Positions 11,986-24,900 of a stretch of 64,000 nucleotides of DNA are shown piece after piece. The notes beneath the pieces are model-generated. The model did no database searches. It worked only from the letters and a program-made list of their open reading frames with translations, and was not told the DNA's origin. The number at the start of each line of letters is the position of its first letter. The first letter of the stretch is position 1. Both the position numbers and the translations under genes were made by a program. Source of the DNA: Pegoplata infirma (Eukaryota > Arthropoda > Insecta > Diptera > Anthomyiidae); the NCBI GenBank assembly GCA_963921195.1, contig OY992541.1, positions 15,420,012-15,484,011 on the forward strand, in the 5' to 3' direction.

Positions 11986-12865
11986 CACTCAAAAAAATAA
12001 AACTGTAATGTTAGCAAAAAAAGCTTGTAAACCTACAAGAAAATTTGCTGATTTTGAACCCACAATTTTTTTGCTAAAGTTAGCAAAAATGTTTTGCCAA
12101 TAATTAGTTAACAAAAAAAAATTTTTTTTTTACACATTTGAGGACCCGATTGGGTTCGGACCCGATAGGTCCAGACCCCGATGGGCCCAGACCTAGTTGG
12201 GTTCCTTAAAAATCGTCATAGTTTTTGATCCAAAATTAGTGTCCGTTTCGCTCTACCTTGCTTAGTTTTTGAGATACGTGATTATAGGGGACCACTGGGG
12301 TCTTGAGAATTAAAAAACTCGATAACTTCAAAAATATTACTCGGAGAGCTTTTGACTATTTTGCGGTCTTGTTCTACGTATTTAGGGCTACAAAAATGCT
12401 TTTGGACTTTTTGTTGTGTCGGCAATATTTACCGAGATATGAGCATTTTAAAATTTTCGGGAATGCTAACTTTTTTGGATCCAAAGTTAGGGCCCATTAG
12501 GGTATACACATGTGAAGAGGACCCGCGGAAGTATGGTGATTCTAAGAACCAAAAATGCCCTCCATTTTGCTCTATCTGGCTTAGTTTCCGAGATAGAGCC
12601 ATTTTAAGTTTTCTGAAAATAAAAAAAAATTTACCATTATTTTTGCTAATGTTAGCAAAAAATCTTGTAAAAATGTTGTCAACTCAATTTCAAATCTTAG
12701 CAAAAGAAATTAGTTCAACGTTTGTTTAAAATTGCTAATGTGCTAAATAAAGTTTACAAGAATTTTTTGCTAACATGCTAATCTCAACTAAAAATTTGCT
12801 AAAAGTTAGCTAACTAGCATTAGCAAAAAAAAATTAGTAAATCTACTAACGTATTTTTTTGAGTG
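11986..12865. mobile_element. TA-flanked TIR element, CACTCAAAAAAA family, copy 2
   Basis: Same ends and interior order as copy 1, with TA at 11984-11985 and 12866-12867. The right border overlaps the 8-bp target duplication of the palindrome at 12871, so the palindrome inserted into the edge of this copy and is younger. Noncoding. Confidence 0.8.
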
Positions 12866-12870
12866 TACAT

Positions 12871-15102
12871 TAGGGTGGATCGAATTTGGCTTTTGGGCGA
12901 ATTTCGTTCCGGCTCACCGACAGATGTTTTGGAATAGACCTAAAAACAATGTGGTTAAATTTTCATGCAGATCGGTGGTCATCTTCCGCTGCCGAAATGA
13001 CGTTAAAAATCCGCGATTTCTTAAAAAATAGTATTTATTTTAAAAAATTGCCAAAATTACAAAAATCACTTAATCTTCTTTTTTATTTTAGTCAGTCCTT
13101 TCAATTCGATCATATTTTCTTAGAAAAAAATTTCAGCTTAATAGGACATTGTTAACCCCTCTAAAACGGTTGCCAAAAATGACCCATACATTTTGCCCTT
13201 AACTCAAAACCACCAAATTTAAAAAATTTTTTTTTTTTGATTTTAAGTTGCACAATCTAAAGTTTTTATTGCATTTATTTCAAGTATATATAAGTTCGTT
13301 TAACAAAAAAATTTTTTGAAAAAATACGAGATTCTTAAACAGCGCGTGTAAAGGTCTGTTTCCAGGACATTTTGGGAAAATTTCACTTTTTTTAAAACTC
13401 AACATTTTTAGTTAAAAACTTTTCATTTTACACTAGATTTATTATAAATTATAAAACTTAATATAGAAATGTTGGATTTTAAGAAATTCTTTAACCCTAA
13501 ACAGCTTTGGGCCCTAAATGACCCATGATGAACAAATGCATCTAGAAATAAACCGCTTTTGGCGGGCGACTAACCATTGGGAACATATTTGTTTAGTTAA
13601 AAATGGGTAAAGATAGGAGCGTGAGTAGAGATGAGAGCGTGATTGAATTTGACCAACTCACGCTGACGAAGAAAACAAAATTTTTCACGCAGGAAATTTT
13701 TTAAGTTTGCATACATTTTACGCAGGATCACCCATTTGAAACAAATTAAACTCGTTCACGATGTAATCACGCTCACGAAAACTCAACATTACTATATTTT
13801 GACGTGTTTTATTTTTCTGTCACCATAAAAAAATCATGCAAACTCACGAAATTTCACTCACGTTTACGAGTGATTCGTGAAATTTGTGCTACGTGTGCAT
13901 TTGTACAAATTATATTTTTAATGCAAAATAAAAAAGTGATCCATTTATTTTATGTTAACAAGTTTGTATACTATTTTCCGTTTAAATATTCTTGTTTAAA
14001 TGTGAATTACTTTTTGTGTCAAAGATAAATGGTTAATGGTGGGTACGGAAAAAGCTTTAAGGGTGGGTGCATTTAAGCGGGAATACTATTTGAATGCTAT
14101 TTGAACTTTTTTTGTTTCATTTGCATTTAAAACATAATTTTTAAAATTGCGCTGTTAAACGTGAGTAAAATTTCGTGAGTTTGCATGATTTTTTATGGTG
14201 ACAGAAAAATTAAACACATCAAAATTCAACTTGAGTGAGATTTAAATGTGACACTCATGTAACCCTGCGTAAAGTGTATGCAAAATTCAAAAATTTCTTG
14301 CGTGAGAAATTTTTTTTTCTTCGTGAACGTGAGTTGGTTGAATTCACTCACGCTCCCATCTCTACTCACGCTCCCATTTTTAACTAAAAAAATATCTTCC
14401 CAATCGTTAGTCGCCCGCCAAAAGCGGTTTATTTCTAGATGCATTTGTTCATCATGGGTCATTTAGGGCCCTAAGCTGTTTAGGGTTAAAGAATTTCTAT
14501 GTTTTATAATTTATAATAAATCTAGTGTAAAATGAAAAGTTTTTAACTAAAAATGTTGAGTTTTATAAAAAAAAATGCCATTTTCCCAAAATGTCCTGGA
14601 AACAGACCGTTATACGCGCTGTTTAAGAATCTCGTATTTTTTCAAAAAAATTTTTTGTCAAACGAACTTATATATACTATATACATTTTATTGAAATAAA
14701 TGCAATAAAAACTTTAGATTGTGCAATTTAAAATCAAAATTTTTTTTTTTTTAAATGTGATGGTTTTGAGTTTTGGGCAAAATGTATGGGTCATTTTTGG
14801 CAACCGTTTTAGAGGGGTTAACAATGTCCTATTAAGCTGAAATTTTTTTCTAAGAAAATATAATCGAATTGAAAGGACTGACTGAAATAAAAAAGAAGAT
14901 AAAGTAATTTTTGTAATTTTGGCAATTTTTTAAAATAAATACTATTTTTTAAGAAATCGCGGATTTTCAACGTCATTTCGGCAGCGGAAGATGACCACCG
15001 ATCTGCATGAAAATTTAACCACATTGTTTTTAGGTCTATTCCAACAAATCAGTCGGTGAGCCGGAACGAAATTCGCCCAAAAGCCAAATTCGATCCACCC
15101 TA
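12871..15102. mobile_element. hAT-like palindromic foldback element, 2.2 kb
   Basis: A long inverted repeat of about 1 kb per arm with a short central loop near 13880-14150. Ends are TAGGGTGGATCG and CGATCCACCCTA. It is flanked by the 8-bp duplication GTGTACAT (12863-12870 and 15103-15110), which fits the hAT pattern of T at position 2 and A at position 7. No transposase is present. The matching open frames at 12886-13155 (+) and 14818-15024 (-) are the same arm read on opposite strands. The inner arm carries the AGAGATGGGAGCGTGAG motif family also seen at 50917. Confidence 0.85.
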
Positions 15103-16417
15103 GTGTACATATCAAATGAAAGGTCTTTGGAAAACCTATCTACGTGTCTTAAGAACGTGTCCAAACATGCACATCTTTTCGTCATATTGAGTAAAATACC
15201 AAAATTTTAGGACATTTTTGTTAATAAGTCGAAAAATATTAATTTCTTTGGCCCGTTGTTAGCACCACGCGATAGGTATTTTTAATACCTTGTGACGGCG
15301 GAACCTCTTGCAAGGTCATACCTCTTAGGAGAGCGATGCTACCTTTTTAAATCCGGCCGTGCTCAGGGAAATTGGGTGGAGTACTTGTCTCCTTTGAGGT
15401 AGGAAGAAGCCTGCCACAATAAAATTAAGGTAGCTATAAACCTAATAACTATCAATTAACACACAAACTCAAACCAAAAGTCAAAGAAATTTAGAAAATA
15501 AGTCCAAACGAAGAGAAGTTAAACAGAACAGGTGCAAAACAATACACGAAGAGGAAAAAGATGTCAGACTCCACTTCATTATTAACCCACCCAAGACCAT
15601 TGCTATCTATTTTTATATTTTAGATAGCCCAATTATATCTACCCTACGTTTGCCTAAATGTTTCGTGGAATGTTAAATAAAAAGTTTAAAAATTCATATT
15701 AACTACAATAACAAAAGTTTATTCTATAAAATTCGCAAATTTCATTATAAAAATATTATTAATACTAGTCATATAAAATTATTACTATTCTTGTTAATTA
15801 AAATTAACAGTATACTAACAAAAAAAATTACGGATCAAAATTGTTGAGTGTATGAATAGAAAATTATATTTAAAATAAAAAAAAAATGTTAAGTTTTAAA
15901 AAAAATAAAATTCTGTTATTTTTTTTTATGGAAATCAAATTCAAATCAAAATTAGAAAGGCAATAAAATAAAATATTTGCCCATGTGACATTTATTTATC
16001 AAACGGATATTTATCTGAACGAAATTTATTATCAAGCATTAAAACTGCAACAATTGCGTATTTGTATTGAAACACGATATTTAGAATTAGAACTATTAAA
16101 TCCGGAAAACAATATATAACGATGATAGGTTTTCTTGAGTGGAACTCGATGCAAATAGACAATAATTAAAATTTAGAAATTAAACTCACCATTGGATATC
16201 CTCGATGGCGCCAGGCCTGTAGTCTAAAGGATCTTGAGTCGCGCTGTTAAATAAATTTTTAATTATCTTGTTACATTCGCAACCTTTCCACTTTTTAATA
16301 AGATATAATTTTACGTTTAGATGATTTGTTTTTAACGCGTTGTTCTAGTTATTTAAAATAAATTTGGTATTAGGCGACCATAATATTACGAAACGAATTT
16401 AAATAACATTTACATAT

Positions 16418-17502
16418 GGGGCAAAACGCGTCAACGGTCCACACCCAAAAACAAATGTTGTCCGATTCAAGTATAATTTTGGCAAAATATTAGGTTAATG
16501 ATAGGTAGTATAAATTACAAATATAAAATTTTTTGATGAAATATTGGCAGAGTTACAGGGTTGGGAAGTTTTGATGTTTTTGAAAAGAATATATTTTGGT
16601 GCATTTAAATTAACACTTTGATGAAACAAAAATTATAATTTAAAAAACTAGTTTTAAAGCATTTTTGACGGCCTTTAAAATGGCATTTGTGGTTTTTTTG
16701 AAAAAAATAAATTTGACCTTAAAATTCAAGGTCAAAATATTAAGTTGTAATTATCTTATAAGGGTCGCACTTTTAAATTTTTTTCACTAAGCCCATTAGA
16801 AAGCTTGACATTTTTTTTAATTTCGGTTTTTTTAAAAAAAATGGTATGTATGAAACTTTATGAGAAATCAATTTTTTAGGAGTATATAACACTCAAATTG
16901 TACTGAAATCGCTTTAATCTGCATATAATAACAACAACAAAAATCAATGCTTAGATAAAGTGTGCGTTGTAAACACACACAACAAACGTTGCACGCATAA
17001 AAAATAAAGAAATCAGTACAGTTTGGGTGTTATGTACTCGTAAAAAAATTGATTTCTCATAAAGTATCATACATACCATTTTTTTTAAAAAAACCGAAAT
17101 TAAAAAAAATTTCAACCTTTCTAGTGGGCTTAGTGAAAAAAATCTTAAAGTGCGACCCTTATAACATAATTAAAATTTAATATTTTGACCTTGAATTTTA
17201 AGGTCAAATTTATTTTTTTCAAAAAAAACACAAATGCCATTTTAAAGGCCATCAAAAATACTTTAAAAGTCCTTTTTAAAATTATAATTTTTGTTTCATC
17301 AAAATGTTAATTAAAATTCACCAAAATATGTTCTTTTCAAAAACATCAAAACTTTCCAACCCTGTAACTCTGCCAATATTTCATCAAAAAATTTTATATT
17401 TGTAATTTAGAATACCTATCATTAACCTACTATTTTACCAAAATTATACTTAAATTGGACAACATTTGTTTTTTGGTGTGGACCTTTGACGCGTTTTGCC
17501 CC
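16418..17502. mobile_element. palindromic foldback element, GGGGCAAAACGCG ends
   Basis: Arms of about 500 bp run from GGGGCAAAACGCGTCAACGG to its inverted copy ending GACGCGTTTTGCCCC. The insertion point is shown by the right LTR, which has uninterrupted ACATATTC here. The flanks read ATAT on both sides, so the target duplication is ATAT or, if the ends are TGGGGC, a TA. Noncoding. Confidence 0.85.
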
Positions 17503-18352
17503 ATATTCAAAACCGAAAATTTAGAAAAGTCAAACTCCAAATTCAAAACAAAAAAAAAATAAATTTGAAATCCAAAACAAACAAAAAATTTTAAAAGGAA
17601 ATCAAAACAACATAAAAATAAATTTAAAATTCAAAACAAAACGAAAAATTATAAAATGAAATCAAAACAAATTGAATTTGAAATAAAAAAAAAATAAAAA
17701 TAAAAATGACAAAGAAAAATTAAATTATTCAATCTTTGACAGATTACACTATGGTCGACGAATTTACGTTTTATTAAAATATAGGTGGTTAACCTGTATA
17801 ATAGACCACGTACGATGACGATTTTATATTTTGATAAAGACGCGCTATTGTTGACGAAATTTTCAATTCTTTAATCAGTCTGTCTATTATGATAATTGCC
17901 GGAACTGAAAGCACTATTTCGACTTTAACATGCATTTGGAAGATACTAGATGAAAAAACTTGTAGACTTCCTAGGCCCAATTTCCGATATTTCCTTCTGG
18001 CAAATTCCTTATTTACAGCCAATATAGATGTGGAATCGTATTGTTCCCAAATTACAAAAAAAAAATTATGGGAGGATAAGGAACCAAAGATGTCCTTATC
18101 GAGCTATCCTGAATCCTACCAAAAGAAAATTTTACTTTAGATGTGTTCTCGAGCATTATTTGTGCGTCTATCTTACCTCCCACAACGTAGATATATGCGT
18201 ATTCCAAATTTGCGAGTTAAACGATATTTGCACCACGTATTGTAATTGCAAAATTTTATTCAAACCTTTTATATAGATTTACAATAATGGCTTAGCAAAA
18301 TTTCCACAATTAAATTTCAAATAAAAATATTGTAGAGAACGTTTCGATGAAT

Positions 18353-20952
18353 CCGAGTAAAAATTTTGATATTGCTCCATATCTATGTAGATCTGGATCG
18401 ATATATAATCAGATCTTTTTAGATCTGGAAATTGACCCGATCTAATTACATCAGTTCTGATAAAAACTGATCAATTTAGATCTCGTTGGATCCGACATTT
18501 GTCCCATATATATTCTGATCTTATTAGACCTGACTTGATCAAAATTGATATTGTAGCATATAGGAATAATATTGATTTTTACAAATTTTCTATTGGTAAG
18601 AACAAATAATAAAACATTTTTATTGTAAATGGTAATAAATTAATTTTATTCAGTATTAAAAGTGATGAAAATTTCTTAGCATAATATATTTAAAAAAGCA
18701 TAGTTGCCAACAAAATTCAGTTTCGGCCATATTCATAACTTAAAAAGAGGATATATCATTGAGCTTTTAACTTTTTTATAAAGCTGTTAATTTTTCATGG
18801 TAATTTTTAAAAAAGTGATGCTCTCGATGTAATACTCTTAACTCACTTACATCTAAAACCAGTTTTTAAAAATATATTTTTAGCAATTTCTCATTACAGT
18901 ATATTGACAGAAAATATTGTTAAAAACTGTTTTAGCTGTGAGATGATTACGGGGAAAAATCAAGAAAATTTTTGGAGGTTATCTTTAGGGCATTTTGTCA
19001 AAAAAATCCTTTTTTTATTTTTAAAATTAGTGCCAATTGTTTCGTTATGTAGAGTACATTTTCAGGGAGCAATTTTGGTCCAGCACAATGTTTTTAAATT
19101 TTAAAAATGTGTAATTTATTTTAATTTTTGAAATTTTTGTATAAAACGTAGTTTTTTATAGTTCTTTTAAGTTTTTGTATAAAATGGATTTAAGTTTTAC
19201 GTTTTACACAAAAACTTTAAAAAATATATAATAACTATACATTTCCAAGATTTCAAAATGCTGTGCTGTACCAAATTTGCGTTTAAAAATATTAATTGCT
19301 CAATGTACTCTCCATAAAAAAGCTTTTGGTACCAATTTTAAAATTAAAAAAAATTTTTTTAGCCAAATGTAACACGGATGCAAACTTTAAGCGCTAATTG
19401 AGGATGACCTCCAAAAACTTTTTTAATTTTTTCCCCCCGTTATCAACTCTTCCATAAGCATCGTTTTAGAGGAATGGCCAAAGTTTAAAATCCGTATTTT
19501 AATAATAATATCCGTGGATAGTTTACAATTAGAAAACAACACTTTAAACTTACTAATCCGAAAAACGGATCCTTTCGCGATTTTGCTGATTTCAGGGAAA
19601 ACTTTATTGGGAGATCTTGTTTCATTTACTTTATCTTCATGCTCATTGAATTCAGCATACTTCTGTGTGTATGTTGACCAATTTATCGGCATTTTAATGT
19701 TTCCAAAAATTTGCAAATTGGGAAAAATTGTATCCCGAGTAAAAATAATCATATATAAGAATATATAACTTGATGCAAACATAATAAATCATATATGACT
19801 ATACATCGCGTGAGATATTTTCTAAATTTTTTAAATGCAGTCATATGTAGTTATATATAATTTAATCATGATTCGGATTAAAAGGTGTACGGTTGATATA
19901 ATTATATAAAATCATATGAGGGTCAATACAAAATTTGATTTTCTGCATAATTAAACATAAAATTATATATAGCTTATTCTGTTCCATATAAAACTATATA
20001 TGTTTCCAATTAACCAAAAATTTTCAAAGTTTTTTAGGCAAAGTATAAGAAACTTTTAAAAATGTTCCTAAACATTTTCTTGTTAGGGTTATGTATATCA
20101 CCTATCTGGTTCGAAGCGTACCCAAACATTTTTTTGTTTTAGAAAATTATATGTTTGGTGAATGTATCGTTGACCTGTGGTGTATCTCAACCTTAACCAA
20201 AAAACACCAGGATTTTACATGTTTTTATGCAATTAGATCTAATTAGGTCCACTAATATATGGCAATGTCTGGTCAAAACTCGGATGAAATCAAATCATAT
20301 TTTATACAAGTTGATCTTTTTTAATGCAAAAACATCCACCATTATTCGGATCAAATTGCGTATAAATATATATTGTGTTACATATCATTATATATTGTAT
20401 CATATAAAAATTTTTACTCGGGATGTTATTTTATTTCTAAATTGTCGTGGACATTACCAAAATACTTTAACGGTTAAAACATTCGAGAGCTGAATTAATT
20501 CTGAATTTTCCATATTTTAATATAAATAATAAAAATTTCAAAGCTTTTTTCTAAAATTATGTTCTACTATTTTTCAATTTTATTTTAAATATTTTTATTT
20601 GACAGAAAATTCGAATTATTTTTTTGTATTTTGTATTTATAATTTTAATTTTGTTTTCATTCGTACCAAAACAAATAAAAAATTACGAAAATTTTAAAAA
20701 TTGAGCGTTTAATTAAAAATCTAATTCTTAAAACAGCTTGGTTGTTTGATTAAGTTTATAGTTAATATGGATAGAAATCTTGTTTTAGTGACAGATATGA
20801 TAGAAGACATAACCAGATATGACACTAGATATCGTTATATATAGCACAAGATCTAACATATCTGGTTATATATAATCTGATCTTTAATAAGATATAAATA
20901 TATACAATCATGTCTTGTAAGATAAATTTATATCTAATAATTTTTACTCGGG
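18353..20952. mobile_element. CCCGAGTAAAAA-ended TIR element, outer copy
   Basis: Interrupts the left LTR: the right LTR has continuous GATGAATTCC, whereas here the sequence leaves at 18353 with CCGAGTAAAAATT and returns after AATTTTTACTCGGG at 20952, with AT on both sides. The interior is rich in AGATCTGG and ATATCTGG-type motifs and contains a second element at 19734-20422. No transposase is seen. The AT flank could be a 2-bp duplication or part of the terminus; the family is not assigned. Confidence 0.75.
19734..20422. mobile_element. CCCGAGTAAAAA-ended TIR element, inner copy
   Basis: Begins CCCGAGTAAAAATAATC and ends AATTTTTACTCGGG, again with AT on both sides. It sits inside the outer copy with the same ends, a self-nesting event. 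The interior has many ATATATA and CATATA motifs. Noncoding. Confidence 0.75.
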
Positions 20953-21146
20953 ATTCCAAAATATTAAATGAAAATTTTTCAACTTTTGAGTGAAATCAAA
21001 CAGTATTCCAAAATTATATAAAAGCAACACAAAATAATTTAACTAAAATCTGTAAAACACCAAAAAAAACCCTTGTGAGGCCAACCTCACAAATACACCA
21101 CCGAAAAAAAAAAAAAAAATTAAAGTACGGTAAAAAAAAACCCGTC

Positions 21147-21710
21147 CTATGTCCAAATATCTTTTCCATGATAAATGCCAGTATTGCCAGTTTCTACGTC
21201 CCTAACTTCATAATTTACTTGTCCGATTTTACGCAAAATCGTCGCCCTTATTCCCACTGGAGCTAATTTCGCGTTAAAATTATCAATTTTCGAACTTTGC
21301 GTAAAATTCCGTCGTATAACTTCCTGTCCAACCCTAAATTTTTTGTCCGCGTCCGTAAATTGTAGGTCCGCACATTTTTGTCATATGCCTATTGCATATA
21401 ATCCCTAACTGAGTCGCGTATTATCGAAAACTCGTCCTGACGTTCAATTTGGAAGTCTGTTTCTGCCAAAAGATTAAGTTTCTCCAAAAGCTTATAGTCC
21501 TGTCCGTGTGTCAACATTGTCTGTCCAAATACCATCTGATAAGGAGTTCGACCAAGACTCTGATGTAAGCTATTCCGCAACGAACAATTTATGCCACTGA
21601 GATATACGTCCCACTCGCGTTGGTCTTTCCTTATATAGGACCGCAATGCCTCATTAATGCAACGGTTAACCCGCTCGCTAGCGTTCGCCTGCGGACTGTA
21701 AACAGCGGTT
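21147..21710 (-). pseudogene. provirus integrase C-terminal part
   Basis: Reads VYSPQANASERVNR near 21680, which holds the third (glutamate) residue of the integrase catalytic triad, then a C-terminal region with RTPYQMVFGQ. A stop at 21389 follows DYMQ, and a frame change near 21330 precedes FRVGQEVIRRNF and the terminal YHGKDIW, with the final stop at 21147-21149. The first half of the integrase lies at 27509-27802, beyond the LTR element inserted at ACCAT. Osvaldo-type elements end pol with this kind of YHxKDI sequence. Confidence 0.8.
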
Positions 21711-21715
21711 ACCAT

Positions 21716-21910
21716 TGTAGCGGATATTCTTACGCCTACATTAAAATCTATGAGAATTGCTTCGGAGAAATAATAAATAACTTTTATTTCGAAATACAAA
21801 AATACGAATGAATAACATTTTGAAAACAACATGATTGATAAAAATGATAGTAACAATAAAAATTTACTTTTTGAAATTTTATAAAGTATAATAATTATCA
21901 AGTACCTACA
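21716..21910 (-). repeat. 3' LTR of the CsRn1-like element
   Basis: Runs TGTAGGTACTTG to CCGCTACA in minus sense, and matches 27309-27503 base for base as far as I can read. The polyprotein stop lies about 12 bases inside this LTR. Confidence 0.92.
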
Positions 21911-24900
21911 CTACTCCCCCTCCGAAAAAAATTTACGCCAAGTAAATTAAATGTAACGTGTTTATGTGTTCTTTTGTTAGTGTGAGTGTTAGAGGTGTCA
22001 AAATTTTCTGCAGTAGTTTCAATAAAAGCTGGCTTTACTCGATCAATAGGTACTGTAATTGTTTCATTATCCTTCACAATTTTAAACCATTTTTTATCTT
22101 TCTCGACAACTTTAAAAGGCCCTTCGAATGGCTGCTGCAAAGATCTCTTATTTATAGTTCGTAAAAATACAAATTTGCAAGTTCTTAAATCATTTGGTAC
22201 ATGTAAACCGTGTTCAGTATTCTTATGATGTTCAATGTTTGATCTCACATTCTTAAAATTTTCTTTTACTTTAAACAAAACATCGGAAGCATCAAACTCA
22301 TTTTGTGAAACTACTATTTCTCCCGGTAAGCGTAAGTTTTGTCCGTAAACCATTTCGGACGGGGTTGCTTGTAGGTCTTCCTTGTAAGTTGAACGTATAC
22401 CAAGTAAAGCTACCGGAAGATTATCATACCACTTTAATGAATTTCCTTTAGCCATTAGTGTAGCTTTAAGTTGTCTATGAAATCGTTCTATCATACCGTT
22501 GGCTTGGGGATGATATGACGAAGTTTCAATTTTATGACTACCTAAAAACTTTGAAAGCTCCGAAAACATTTGTGATTTAAATTGGCCACCCTGATCAGTT
22601 GTAATAGTTAATGGAACTCCAAATCTAGAAATGTAATTTGTAACAAATGTGTCTACTACCGTTGAAGCAGTGATATCCCTAAGAGGATAAACCTCTGGCC
22701 ACCGCGTACAACGATCAATTACCGTAAGTAGATATTTAAAACCACGGGAAGGAGGAAGAGGTCCTACAATGTCTAAATGAATATGCTCGAAACGTCCTTT
22801 AGGAATTGGAATTTTAATAACAGGTGATTTTGTATGTTTATAAACCTTAGATTGTTGGCAGTTTAAACACTCCTTTGACCATTCATTAATCTGCTTATTC
22901 ATCTTTGGCCAAAAATATTTTTGTGCAATTAAACGTTTAGTCGACCGAGTACCCGGGTGTGATATACCATGTAATTTATTAAACACACTTTTACGAAGTG
23001 AAGAAGGAACATAAGGTCGAGGATTATTGAGGGACATTTCACACCAAATTTCTGAGTTAATAAGTGGAATTTTAATTAATTTAAGATTGCATGAGGTACT
23101 TAAATCCTTCACAAGATCTTTGATTTCAAAATCATTTTGCTGTTCTTGAAACAAAACTTTTAAGTTAATATCGGTGTTTCCAATTACATCAATGTCAAAC
23201 GGTCGTGAAAGGCTATCAGCTACAACGTTGGATTCACCACGAATGTATTTAATATCAGTGGTAAATTGCGAAATATATTCTAAATGTCTTGTTTGTCGAG
23301 GACTTCTCTCAGTCTTAGAATTCATTGCATACGTTAAGGGCTTATGATCTGTAAAAACAGTAAAAATACGACCCTCAAGCAGATACCTAAAATGCTTAAT
23401 ATTTAAATAAATTGCAAGTAATTCGCGATCGAAGGAACTGTATTTAGTTTCTGATGGGGTGAGTTTCTTTGAGAAAAACGCTAAAGGTTCAGTTTTGCCT
23501 GCGTATGCTTGTTGTAATACACCACCAACTGCTACATTTGAAGCATCGACTGTCAAAGTTAAGTTTGCATTGCTGTTAAAGTGATTTAACATAACACGTG
23601 ATGCAAAACTATGCTTGACATTTTCAAATGCCTTAATAGTGGCCTCATCCCACTCTAAGTTCTTTATCTTCTTCTTAACTGCCTTGGTTATCATTGTATG
23701 TAAAATAGAAGTTTGACTTGCTAACTTTGGTATGTAACGGTGATAATAGTTCACCATACCAACAAATTTTTGCATCTGCTTAACACGTAAAGGACGTTCA
23801 AAATTCTTTATTGCAGAAACTTTATCCTCTGAAGGTTGAATGCCATTCTCAGAAATATTGTGACCGAGAAAATCAATATTATCGATGCCGAAGGTACATT
23901 TACCAGGTTTAATGTTCAACCCATATTCATCTAATCGATGAAAAACTTGTCTTAAATGTTCCAAATGCTCTTCTTCATTTTCACTAGCAATTAGAACATC
24001 GTCAATATAAGTAAATACAAAATCTAAACCACTGAAAACTTCATTGATAAAACGTTGGAACGTTTGAGCTGAGTTTCTTAAACCAAAGGGCATACGTACA
24101 AATTCAAACATTCCAAATGGAGTCGTTATAGCTGTTTTATAAATGTCCTCCTCAGCCATTGGAATTTGGTGATAGGCCCGAATTAAATCTAATTTTGAAA
24201 AGATTTTCTTATTTCGAATGTTCATGTTTAAATCATGAATGTGGGGCAACGGATATCTGTCAGGGACCGTAACTGCATTAAGACGTCTAAAATCGCCACA
24301 AGGGCGCCAATCATTTGGGTCCTTTTTCTTTACTAAATGTAAAGCTGAGGCTACACTTGAGTTTGATGGTCTGCAAATACCGGATTTGACTAAGAAATCA
24401 AATTCGGTCTTAGCTACCTTATGCTTGATTGGATCTAGTCTCCTAGGCTTCGTAAATGGAAGAGGACCTTCTGTTACAAGCCTGTGTACAGTTGAATGCT
24501 TTACCGGTTTCGTGTAATCAGGTTCAGCTATTAGCGAAGGAAATTCCTTAAGAAGCAATGTATATTGATTATCAACCGAAAATAATTTTGGTAATGGAAT
24601 GTTACAACTTAGTGATAGCGCATTAACAGATAATTTGGTAAGTGGATCAATAAGGCGTCTATGTCTTATGTCAATTAAAAGACCATACTTATTTAAAAAA
24701 TCGGCACCAATAATTGGTTTTGAAATGTTAGCAATAAGAAATACAAATGGAAACTCACGTCGCAACCCTAAATTTATATTCAAAAGTTTCTTTCCATATG
24801 TTGAAATGTTGGAGCCATTAGCTGCTGTTAATACAATATCCGAAACCCTATTATTACCTTTGAATTTAGATGCTGGTAAGACAGAAACTTCAGCTCCACT

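Larger units (their letters stand above)
15291..21094 (+). repeat. left LTR of the provirus, inverted and truncated
   Basis: Outside its insertions this matches the right LTR in reverse complement: it starts TGTGACGGCGGAACC and runs to CCAACCTCACAAAT at 21094. The start-to-end direction is plus, opposite to the minus-strand provirus. The final 50 or so bases, including the 47-bp terminal inverted repeat, are missing at 21094, and the sequence there passes directly to provirus DNA after the pol stop. Removing the two insertions leaves about 2.1 kb, close to the right LTR. Confidence 0.75.

Noticed and set aside
12886..15024. Two similar open frames on opposite strands that look like a conserved protein pair
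   Set aside because: They are the same palindrome arm read on each strand; no coding signal.
17789..18276. Short open frames in the provirus LTR, also seen near 47426-47677
   Set aside because: They are copies of LTR sequence and are not conserved as proteins between the two LTRs (frames differ).
21716..21901. The first 60 residues of the open frame that runs into the integrase C-terminus
   Set aside because: They are translated LTR sequence; the integrase part starts after the ACCAT duplication.
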